This document shows, in pieces, positions 1 through 9,491 of a DNA stretch of 64,000 nucleotides. The position numbers were made by a program, and so were the translations under genes. The number at the start of each line of letters is the position of its first letter. Position 1 is the first letter of the stretch. This DNA is from Lonicera japonica (taxonomy: Eukaryota; Streptophyta; Magnoliopsida; Dipsacales; Caprifoliaceae), in NCBI GenBank assembly GCA_021464415.1, contig CM038469.1:14548501-14612500 (forward strand). Direction: 5' to 3'. The notes below the pieces were generated by a model. The model had not been told where the DNA came from. It searched no databases and was given only the letters and a program-made list of their open reading frames with translations.

Positions 1-233
1 ATAATTAAATAGAAAGTAATAATTGCCAAAACATAACGAACCTCGGGAAACTAATGATCTTAATTACATGAAACACATTAATTAGGCTACCTTGTTAAAC
101 CATGAGTTTCGTGGATACAAGTCATAGGCAAGCCGAAAAGGTAGGATTAATATAGTTTATTCAGGTAGCTTCCAAATACTAGGATGGGTATTCTAGTGGT
201 TAGGTTTGACATGCTATGTGTGCCTTGCATTGC

Positions 234-264
<31 letters not shown>

Positions 265-1375
265 TGAGCATTACTAATATCTAAAGTCTTATTTTTGTAT
301 AAGATGCACACGCATGTTCCTTCAAATGTGTATTTTTTTATGTAAAACTTATACTAGTTCCCACTGAGCCCTGTTTTAACTCACTCCCATTTTCTAACAT
401 ATTTGTAAGAAGGACATCAGGGTGGCACATTTTCTCATTATCTTAATTGCCTCTGAAATATCGCAGACCTCATGCAAGTCCTCGACATCGAAGGACTTCG
501 TTTTAAATTTGTTATGTACTCTTTGTAATATGATTGTAAAGAATTTAATAACTATTTTGGGACCTCATTGGAGGATTGTAGATATTTGATGTATCAATAT
601 TTTATTCTATGAATGGACCCCTCAAATGTGTGGAGATGGAATTTTTAGTTATAGAGTAAATGTTTTATATTATACTGGATTTTATACTCCACATTATGAG
701 AATCCTGATAGGAGCCCGCCGCCGCTATGGTTTGAAACGGTTATCAAGTCGCCAATACATTTTTGAAAAAACGGACAAAGGTGTACTTTTGTACCGTTTG
801 GGGTACAACACAGTCTGCGTAACTAGATTAGGTTCGGAAAATATGTTACAATGCAATAAGGTGTTAGGCATCCGCGTTGCCTTTTCGACTTCTAAATGGA
901 CATACTCGTTTTCATTTTTATGCTATTTTATATCGTTTTAAGGCCTTAAGGTGCCCGTGCAATCGTTTTATTAACATGTTGGGGTTATGGCATGAATTTC
1001 GAGGCAGACTTGTGCAAAAACAACAAATGACTGATTGGGCATCCCTAGAAGACCGATCAGTCTTTCAAGAGCAATGTATTATTTTCGGTATTTAGTAGTC
1101 CAAAATCAAAATATGCAATATGTAAAGTACTGGTCCAATTTCGGATTTATTAACAAGTATGCAATATACAATATTTATAGATATAGAAATGTCCATAGTA
1201 GTTTATATACACATGGAGGTAATCAATAAACTAAAGACCGATTTAAAGAGATTAATAAAATACCGTATTTTCAAAGACAAAGCTATTTTGTTTTGATTGA
1301 TATTGAGAATGTATTACAAACAAGTCTAAGAATTTCGAATACAACATGTCCCTATCTTTAGATCTAGTTCCTATC
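1..1375. repeat. Left part of an old LTR-retrotransposon remnant
   Basis: No gene is seen here; the short ORFs carry no recognisable domain. A GACCGATCAGTC-type box at about 1051 is the same motif that is clustered at 3050-3363. This part and 2851-3740 therefore probably belong to one older element that was split by the solo LTR between them. The left end lies outside the window. The family is uncertain. Confidence 0.35.
238..264. repeat. (TA)n microsatellite
   Basis: Uninterrupted TA dinucleotide run of about 26 bp, read directly. Confidence 0.9.
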
Positions 1376-2850
1376 TATTAGTCGGAAATCAACCCTAGAG
1401 GGGGTGAATAGGGTTTTTAAAACTTAATGCAGAATTAAAAAGTTTTCTAAAAATGTTTAAGCAATACAACTAAGCTAAACAAATATATCAAAGAAAACAA
1501 GCAAGTCAATCAAACAAATCCAAGATCAAACAATGATATAATAAAAAAATAAATAGCTTGAGTTAGAAAGATTAAACCGATTGAAGTGCAAGATGTTTTG
1601 TTCTCGCGGTTCGGTTATATAAACCATACGTCCGTGCTTGGATAGTGCCCCTAAGAATTTTCACTAAAATCGATTTTTTTTCGGGTGAAAATCAAACCGT
1701 TACAAGTGTTGTGTCTCACTACACTCCACAAGTATTGCTCTACCACAATACTCACACAAGAAACACTATTGCTAACTTGTGAGTTTTACCTCTCACAACA
1801 CTTAACAAGAATTTACCTTCTTGTTACCCTATGAGATTAACCTATCACAAATGAATATTCTTAATTGTTTGGTGATTCACACCAATGAACAATAACTCTC
1901 TCAAGTGTTTAATAGATACAATTTGAAGCTCACACTAGAATTATCTTGTTTGATCAAGATTTATAACTCAATTAATGAATGATTGAACAAAATGTGTTCT
2001 TGAATCTTTGAATGATGAAGATAGATGAAGAATATGTTTCTATAATGATTCAAGCTTATCAAAATGTGTCTTAGATGTCCAATATATAATACCAAAGATG
2101 ATATAGCCGTTTAAGATGTTTGGTAGAAGTTTGGTACCAAAAATGATAAAAAATCAAAAATTCAATGGCTATATTCTGAAGCATCAGTCGACTGAGCAAA
2201 GCTCATCAATCGACTGATAGGTGCTGTCCATCAGGCCAAAATCCCAATTTTTAGACTTTTGCAATTTAGCTCCAAAATAAATTTTAATTCTTTGGGGACC
2301 TCAAAAATATGTTCCTAAGACACCTATTTTCAGAAAAACTCAAAATATGATTGTTTGAAATTAATATGAATTTAATTTGAAAACTGATTTATGAAAAGTG
2401 ATATTTTCAAAGGAATTCAATTGCCAACTGTTTTGGATCAATCTTTCAATGCTATATGAATATTTATGAAATATGTAATTGATCAAAGAAGAAACTTTAC
2501 AATAATCTTAAGTACTCACACAAAATTTAATTTAACGAGTCTTCGAGTGCTTAGATTATTTCTTCAATTCTTCACTTGCATCATTTGCCTTAAAGCTTTT
2601 GCATATGATCCTTGATCTTTGTGCTTCATGAGATGCATTGATAGCATGTGTGTGATGAGATTGATATCCTTGATTTGTCCAATGCTATGCTGACTTGATC
2701 GAATATGGAATGAATGATCATTGTCATGTGGCATGTTTTTCTTGATTTTCCAAGTGAATAAACTATAAACTTATATCAAGAAACATGTTAAATTACACAT
2801 GATTGATTTATTGTTATTATCAAAATAAGATTAAGATCTTTAGGTCAACA
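1376..2850 (-). repeat. Solo LTR of a Sirevirus-type Ty1/copia element
   Basis: Read on the minus strand it starts TGTTGACC and follows the same course as the Sirevirus LTR at 54375. Shared stretches include TCTTATTTTGATAAT near the start and TTAAAAACCCTATTCACCC plus CCTCTAGGGTTG near the end. Its length of 1475 bp fits the 1492-bp LTR of the full element. CTATC occurs immediately on both sides (1371-1375 and 2851-2855), as expected for a 5-bp target duplication. No internal region is present, so this is a solo LTR left by LTR-LTR recombination. Sequence divergence shows it is much older than the copy at 54375. Confidence 0.85.
2083..2217 (-). promoter_or_regulatory. U3 promoter module of the solo LTR: palindromes plus TATA
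   Basis: Two boxes, TCAGTCGACTGA (2184-2195, a perfect palindrome) and TCAATCGACTGA (2206-2217), lie about 95 bp upstream, in minus-strand sense, of a TATATA run at 2083-2089. The layout matches the U3 of the young Sirevirus at 55006-55195, although the box sequence differs. The promoter role is inferred. Confidence 0.55.
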
Positions 2851-3740
2851 CTATCTATTTTACGAGTATTTGTTCTTCTCCCTTGAGCCTCTATCCGAGC
2901 TGTTTTCCCTTTCTTCTCGTATTATGCTCTGAGAATTTCTCTGGGCTCTTATGTTTTCTCTGCCTGTCTCTCTGCCCTCTGCCTCCATTTGGAGGCTCTC
3001 CCTTCTTTTGTTTGTCCATTTGACTGATATAGTGGGATAATTGAACTTCCACATCGATGACTGATCATTAGGCATCGAAGCCCGATCCATGTAATCCATA
3101 GACCGATCTGTGGTCCTGAATGAGCGATCAGTCTTGTCTGAAGCCACAATCAAGTCGATGTGAAGACCAATCAGTGTATGCCGAAAACCGAACCATGCCC
3201 ACATAAGATCGAACCGTGCAAACTCAAAACCGATCAGTCTTTCCCTAGACCGATCCATTTTTTATTATGACCAATCGGTCATTGGTGTAAAAGAGGAAGA
3301 CCGATTAATCTTTTTGGATGCCCGATCGACCAATGGTATAAAAGAGGAAGACCAATCAGTCTTTTGGTTTTCTTAGCATTTTTGAGCTCTTTTCTCTTTG
3401 ATTTTTGAGTTTTGAGCATCTTGCACTACAGTATGACTTTTCTTGGTGCCATCGGAGTCTTAAATACCCTTTTTCTGGCATTGTCTAGGGCTAGTGTTTG
3501 ACTTTCAATGTCTTCTAAGTCTTATCTTGTTTTGTCAGATAATAAACGACCTTTTTCTCCAAGGGTAACAAAAGAAAGTGTCTACACACATATACACATG
3601 TGTTTTCAAAGTTATGTTTTAAAAGAAAAAGTTTCTAAAACTTACAAATTTAATACATTTAAACTCGTTATCGCGTACGGCATCCGTCATTAATCGGGCC
3701 CGGATGTCTAAATCTTATAACGGGATTCGAGGCGTCACAT
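2851..3740 (+). repeat. LTR-like segment with GACCGATC repeat cluster
   Basis: About ten GACCGATC/GACCAATCAGTC-like boxes lie between 3057 and 3363. A roughly 50-bp unit containing TAAAAGAGGAAGACC is duplicated in tandem (3283-3313 and 3333-3363). TATAAAAG occurs at 3337-3344. The segment ends in GAGGCGTCACA at 3740, and directly beyond it lies the interrupted reverse transcriptase of another element, so 3740 looks like the right end of an inserted LTR. The superfamily is not resolved; a chromovirus-like LTR end is possible. The open frame at 2860-3258 on the minus strand is a by-product of these repeats. Confidence 0.45.
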
Positions 3741-4400
3741 TAAGGTTCATCTTGTAGTGTTTAAGGATCTCAAAAGTTTTGCCAAGATCAGATATGTGGT
3801 CGGCACCCTTTTTACTCTTCACCAGCATATTGTCCACCTTAAGGCCGAATGTATTACCTTGTAGCAATACAAGCCCATTGTTGTTATAAAGGTTAAGCTC
3901 TCCTGGTCGAGGCCGAATAGAGGTATTTAATGGTATTTAAAATAGGCATCCAGGAAGCTAATTATTTCGTGTCCGAAAATGAAAATGAGAAAATGAATTT
4001 TCGGTCGAATCCACCAGTTGATCGATTCTGGGTAAAGGAAAGTTATCTTTTGGACAGGCAATTTTGGATAAAGGAAAGTTATCTTGTTCAATTCAGTGAA
4101 ATCAATACAAACTCTCCATTTTTCATTTTATTTTTCACCATCACTGGGTTGGATATCCATTCTGGAAATTGAGCCTCTCTGATGGCTCTAGCTTTCAACA
4201 TCTTTTGTTCATCTTCCTCATCTGCCTTTGCTTTTTCAGGAGCTGCTATTCTTGGCTTTTATTTTATCAGCTTAAAGTTTTTATCAATATGCAGCTTATG
4301 GCACATGACCTCGGTATCAATGACAGGCATGTCATATGGTTGCCATACAAATACATCAATATTGGCCCTTAAAAAATTAATCAATTCATCTTTCTCTTCA
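3741..4400 (-). pseudogene. gypsy reverse transcriptase fragment
   Basis: Conceptual minus-strand translation gives the typical start of a gypsy RT (DMPVIDTEVMCHKL), then PEWISNPVMVK, and further down VDNMLVKSKKGADHISDL, where VDN-M stands in place of the YVDD active site. Several frameshifts and stops separate these blocks. The frame ends at KMNLN, where the LTR end at 3740 interrupts it. Confidence 0.75.
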
Positions 4401-4640
4401 TTTCCAAAAGTATTTCCTACTATGAAGAATTTATGCTCAGCGTTTTCACCTAAAATTGTAAGGACTTTAATTAATTCTTTAAAAACTTGGTCTTTGGGCT
4501 ACCCACATGCCCCACCATTAATGGGCTACTTATGTTATGATTGCTAACAATTTTTGGTGAGGGGTTTCAAGCTTATCCCCTTATTTTTTCTTTCCCAAAT
4601 TCTTACTTGCATTCTTGTTATGGTCAGCATCCTCTTCGCC

Positions 4641-5159
4641 CTAAGCTCGAAGGCTCTCAGCCAGTTCAATTAGGCGTTTTACTACTCTAGCACTTTGCAC
4701 CGCTAGCCCGAAGCAGTAGCGTGCATCTTCACGCTTTCCTCTAACTACCACAATCCCTTCATCACATGGGGACTTGAGCTTTTGGTGAAGGGGGGAGGCT
4801 ACAACTTTCATTTGCCTCAAGCATCCTCTATTGAGTATGGCATCAAATGGGGAATTTATGTCCATTATTATGAAATTCACAATTTTCTGTTTGGGGCCTA
4901 ATTTATCCGACACCTCTACAATTGTAATTGACCAGACTGCTTCTCTGTTAAAAATGAAAAAAGGTGAATCAGTGCTTCTAATTTGGGAAGAAGGGAGTTT
5001 CAACTTCTTGGACATGCTATGGTACATGATTTTTGAGGAGCTACCTGGATCAATCAATACTCTTTTGACATCAAAAGTATTAATGTTCACAGTAAGCATC
5101 AATGTGTCGTTGTGTGGTGCATCCACTCCCTTCATATTCTTATCAGTGAACGTGATCAC
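4641..5159 (-). pseudogene. gypsy aspartic protease (retropepsin) fragment
   Basis: A 172-codon minus-strand open stretch containing VLIDPGSSSKIMY. In related elements this is the retropepsin active site, with DPGSS in place of the common DTGA. It is followed by FIIMDINSPFDAILNRGCL, the usual flap and C-terminal part. It lies between gag and RT, as expected. Stops on both sides mean it cannot be expressed as part of a polyprotein. Confidence 0.75.
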
Positions 5160-5798
5160 GTAAGATTTCTTGCTCTTCTATTCCTTATCATAAGCTGCAA
5201 TCGACATCACCTCGGCAGCAAAAGCCTTTTCAACACACTGGCTCTTTTAAAATGTACATTGGTGGCATTCTTCACGTGATGTCCAGGTTGTTCGAGAATT
5301 ACCTCAATTACTCTAGTTACTACCTTATTTTCTGGCCTTTTCGGTGGCTCATCATCGCTACTGCCCCATCATCCATTTTCTTTGTCTTCTCGACAATTTT
5401 AACATACTCAACTAGGTGACCTTTACTTACTAACCCTTCTAAGAATTGTTTCAAGGTTTTACACTTCTCGGTTTAGTGGCCATGGTCCTTATTATAAGAG
5501 CACCTAAGTTTATTGTTTCTTGTTGCTGGGTTTCTGCCCATTAATCTTGGTCACTCGAAAAATTATTAATTTCAAATATTGAACATTGTTTTATGAATCA
5601 GTTTGGTGTAACCCATATTCACTCCTCTATACCCCTCTTCAATTACTTTAAAGAAATCCTCTTTCATTTTTCTTTTGGACTTGTTAAATTTTCCATTGCT
5701 TTTTCTTGCTTTTTCCCTTCACTGGAACTAGCAGTCGCAATTTCATCGTCTTTTACACGAGCATATTCATTAATCCTTAAGAGCAGCTCATCAAATGT

Positions 5799-6311
5799 CT
5801 ATGGTGGTACTCTGGTCAGGGAGTTGTAAATTCCATTGTTGTCCTTGGGCAAGCCATACTTGAAGGTGTCCAAGGCAAACCTTAAATCACAATTATCTTT
5901 TGTCTCATAGTACGTCTTATAATACCGAGAAGAACATTCGCGTAGAGTTTCATCTTTCCTCATTCTTATATTAATTAGGGCTTTCGAGCCTTTGACAACT
6001 TGGTTGGTTGTTATAAACCTTATCGTAAATTGCTCGATAAACTCCCTAAAACTATCAATTTGGCCAGTGGCAGTCGAGTGAACCATCTTAAAGCTGATTT
6101 TCCTAAACTTGTAAGGAACACTCTACACATGACCACATCGTCGAAAAACCAATATGCCATTACTTGTTGGTAATATTGAATATGATCGGGCATGATCAAT
6201 TCGACCATCATATATGCTGAACTTTGGTTCCAGGAATTTCTTTGGAGGGGAAGGTTTTGCGATTCTTTGAGTGAATGGGGAGCCATCATGCTCTCCTAAT
6301 GCTCGACCCAT
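5799..6311 (-). pseudogene. gypsy gag fragment
   Basis: Overlapping minus-strand frames encode a retrotransposon Gag core: ALRWFTRLP followed by IDSFREFIEQFTIRFI and then MRKDETLRECSSRY, all typical of the plant Retrotrans_gag domain. The frame shifts near 6050 and 6120, so the gene is broken. No zinc knuckle was found in the decayed stretch 5160-5798 between this fragment and the protease. Confidence 0.75.
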
Positions 6312-6868
6312 GTTTTTGGGCCAGTATCATTCTCTACTATTCTTTTGAAAACACTATGCCTTTAAGGTACTACCGGAACCTCTAGTGTAAAGACCTAGAG
6401 AACCTTAGCCTTCTCAGTAAATTGGTATTGGGTCTAAATGGGTGCAACTTGAACAATTTATGGGTTTTATTTAGGTGTGGATACTTTGTATATAATGCAG
6501 CATTGTATTTTTCTTCATCTCAAGATGTCAACTTCTTCAAGTGTTCTCTGAGAAGTGCATGAAGATATTGGTTCTCAAGACTTAGCTTGGTGAATTCACT
6601 TTTCGAGCCATCAACAATAGTACTATTTTACTTGTAATTGCTATCCACCGCTCTTTTTATCAAGGTGGTTGGTGGGATTGACTCATGTACTCTTTGTAGG
6701 GCTGGTATTATGCCATCACCACCTTGCTATTGTTGTGATAGTGATATTTGGGGGCCATTAGTGGTCCTCCTAGTTTGAACCATGTTGAGAATTGAAAATT
6801 TATGTTTTTCAAAATGAAATTAATAGGGACTGAAAAAATGATCTCTGATTCTCACAAATGGTGCCAAT

Positions 6869-7416
6869 TGTGGGTGACCATAAATTTGGACTGACTTACA
6901 ATAAGTTCTTAGGAAAATCGATTTGAGAATGGTTTAGTGAAATGATGAACACTATATTTCTGTTTATAAGTAAGTTCCTACAGGGATTTTTGTATCCTAC
7001 TTATTGTACATCCTCCTTTTTTGTGTGTATTTTATTAACTTAATAATTGAAAAAGGTACAAGCTACCAATTCTCTTTCTATATTACTAGTTGTCTCAAAT
7101 TTAGGAACAAATCCCCTATAATGAACCTTCCATTTTTAATTTATATATATAGAATTAGGGTTACAATACTTCATTAAGGTAAACATTAAAAAGTAAATAA
7201 CATGCAAAATTTAGGCACTACTCCAACATTTTATAGGTGGATCAATCCTTATTCATAACTAACTAACTAAGTAACTAACTTTACACCTTACAGTTGTCCC
7301 TGTCTCATTGGTTATGATGACCATCTCAGCATAGCTATATGCCCATTGGTATAAATGTCCCATCCTCATTGATGTAGATGACCACATCGGCATATGTGGT
7401 AATCTGATTACATTAA
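6869..7416 (-). repeat. Possible remains of the gypsy 5' LTR
   Basis: In minus-strand sense the segment ends in CCACA just before the primer-binding-site-like sequence, so it should be 5' LTR. The outer end is not identifiable. Two similar stretches at about 7311 and 7376 (GATGACCATCTCAGCATA and GATGACCACATCGGCATA) form a short degenerate direct repeat. No gene is seen. Confidence 0.35.
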
Positions 7417-7648
7417 GGTGTGTTTGACGTGCTGAATTAGAGAATTTGATAGGATTATTTAATCCCATTTCGATGGGACAAAACAATCTTACATCTGAGG
7501 TGGGATTAATTAATCCCTCCTCGATGGGATAAGAAGCTTTAATGGGATAAATAATCATCCTAAATATCTAATCTTAAAGAACACCAAAACATGAGATAGG
7601 AGAAATTTATCCTATCCCATCCCCTTATATTACACATCAAACGAAGCC
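7417..7648. mobile_element. Tourist-like MITE, 232 bp
   Basis: Terminal inverted repeats GGTGTGTTTGACGTG (left) and GGCTTCGTTTGATGTG (reverse complement of the right end). Flanks are TAA and TAG, one mismatch from a TWA-type 3-bp duplication. There is no coding capacity. Confidence 0.6.
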
Positions 7649-8159
7649 TAGTTGTATTCAACAATTGCGACTCTACTTGGCTGATATGCTAGGGCTATTC
7701 TGCTCTGGGCCTTGTCCATTTTCCTCATTCTTTTACTAGGTTTTGCCCAATACTTTAGACCCGAACCAAATCATTATTTTAGACTTTCTCATATATATAT
7801 ATATATATATATATATTCTTGAAATATACAAGGTCTTTAAGTTAGTATTTAGGAAGTCACTTTTATAATTGTTTATACTCGTATCCCCTCAATAAAAATC
7901 TTACATACGTGCTTGCTCATTATTAATTCATTATCATTTCGTGTTAAGTAGATGAACGCAATAACCACTTGAATTTGCTAAAATCCACCCATTAATTTAT
8001 ATTTTCTTGTCAATTCACGTCGTATTATTGTATAATGTATAATTATGAGAGGTCTAATATTAGATAAGAAATAATCTTCATTGATATATGATAGAGAGGA
8101 TTTATCATTGGAAAAAAAAAGAGTAAGTTTGAAACCAAAAAGAATTTCGTTTATTTGTA
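7649..8159. other. Intergenic, upstream of PTEN2
   Basis: AT-rich sequence with a (TA)13 microsatellite at 7791-7816. I see no gene or repeat ends. It probably contains the distal promoter of the PTEN2-type gene. Confidence 0.5.
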
Positions 8160-8457
8160 ATTTGTGTATACCTCCATCCGTAGGTTAGTATAGGAAAGCG
8201 TTGACCGGGTATGAGCGGGAGATCTGATTTCGACACAAAACTGGTTTTGCTTTATCCACTCCACGACACTTCTCTTCTCGCCGGAAAATTGTAAATCCCC
8301 AAACACGGCGTTGCCCTCGACCTCAATTTTTCGCAAATTCTCCCTCATTTTTTTTTTCCTAGTAAAATCGGGAAACCACTAAATAGATCAATAAGATTTT
8401 CAACCAAATCACAAGCTTCGGAGATTCGAGTCTCGTCCGAATTTTTCTTCAATCTTC
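8160..8457 (+). other. PTEN2: Probable 5'-UTR exon and core promoter of PTEN2
   Basis: A locally GC-richer, C/T-rich stretch (for example CCACGACACTTCTCTTCTCG) ends in CTTC followed by GTGAGTAA at 8458, a strong plant splice donor. The next good acceptors (CCACAG at 9453, GGTAG at 9490) lie just before the PTEN2 start codon at 9492. A non-coding first exon with a roughly 1-kb 5'-UTR intron is the simplest reading. The transcription start is not determined. Confidence 0.45.
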
Positions 8458-8867
8458 GTGAGTAATTTGATACCATTTGATATATAAATATTTGTACATA
8501 TATTCATTCATCCGTAATGTGTTTCATTTCCATGATTTTACGAAATATGATTTCAACTGTTTCTCTATCTCAAATAAGATTTAGTAAATATTAAGGCGTA
8601 AGTTGATATGAAGAATTAGTATCTATAGAGCATTTCAGTAAGTGTATGCATAGTGAATAATTCAAATTACAACTAACCAAAAAAGCCAAGGAAGACTTTT
8701 AGTACTTGATGTAACGACCGGTTCGTAACACGTGCCAAAGATACTATTCACCCTTGAAAATGCGTCGTGCAATCTCAGATACACAATTTTTTATCTTTTA
8801 TGCATTTTTGGGATTAAAAAAGCATTGGCCCTTGTTATATATATTACTCGCATAACAATGTGAAATA

Positions 8868-9031
8868 CTCCCCTTTGTCCCGAATTGGCAGTACAGTTTC
8901 ATTTCTAGAACATAATTAACATAAAAAACTCATGATAGGAACAAGTTTTGTTTTAAGCAATTGATTGTAATGAGATTATGATTAGAAAATGTGAAAGTCA
9001 AACATGGACTCTTAATGTAGGATGGAGGGAG
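8868..9031. mobile_element. Stowaway-like MITE in the PTEN2 5'-UTR intron
   Basis: Starts CTCCCCTTTGTCCCGAATTGG and ends GTAGGATGGAGGGAG, the inverted-repeat ends of a Tc1/mariner Stowaway MITE. TA stands on each side (8866-8867 and 9032-9033), the expected 2-bp duplication. Length 164 bp, no coding capacity. Confidence 0.8.
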
Positions 9032-9491
9032 TATATAAGTAGTTCTGTAACAAGTAAAGAAAGAAAGAAAGAACAGGGTGGAAATTTAAGAACTATGTAA
9101 AGCATAATCTAAATGCATTGCGACAATCCAAAAAAGTAAATTGCAGAGAATTTATGTACCCGTAACGTATATGAGCAAATCGCAAAGTTGAAATTTTTTG
9201 AACTATCTTGCTAGTAGTTCCCATAAGGAGAGAACTACTGGTTTTGATCATTATACATTAAAATCACACATCAACAAGGGGCGAATCGGCTCTTGTTGTC
9301 ATGGTGGACACCCCTTGACCTATTTTCTATTCAAATCTCGTAGATATATTTCTAGAATTGATTGTGATGGGACTGTTCCATAGATACAGAAACATTGACC
9401 TTTGCCTTAATTATTTGTTATAGTTGCTTTACTTTCTTATTTATTGGCCACAGCAATAAAGTTTATAGATATTCTCACTTTGTTTGGTAGA

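Larger units (their letters stand above)
3741..6868 (-). mobile_element. Decayed Ty3/gypsy retrotransposon, minus strand
   Basis: Read on the minus strand, gag, protease and reverse transcriptase follow one another from about 6311 down to 3741 in the usual gypsy order. A primer-binding-site-like TGGCACCATTTGTGAG lies at 6851-6866, next to an LTR end (CCACA at 6869-6873). Integrase is absent because the RT is cut off at 3741 by the neighbouring LTR element. Many stops and frameshifts show it is dead. RT and gag resemble the large Tat/Ogre-like group, by inspection only. Confidence 0.8.

Noticed and set aside
2860..3258. 132-codon minus-strand ORF
   Set aside because: Made of the GACCGATC repeat cluster; repeated DRS/RTD-type residues and no domain.
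9444..9491. Upstream in-frame extension of PTEN2
   Set aside because: Its first codon is TTG, and a splice acceptor (CCACAG, 9453) lies inside it; the first real ATG is 9492.
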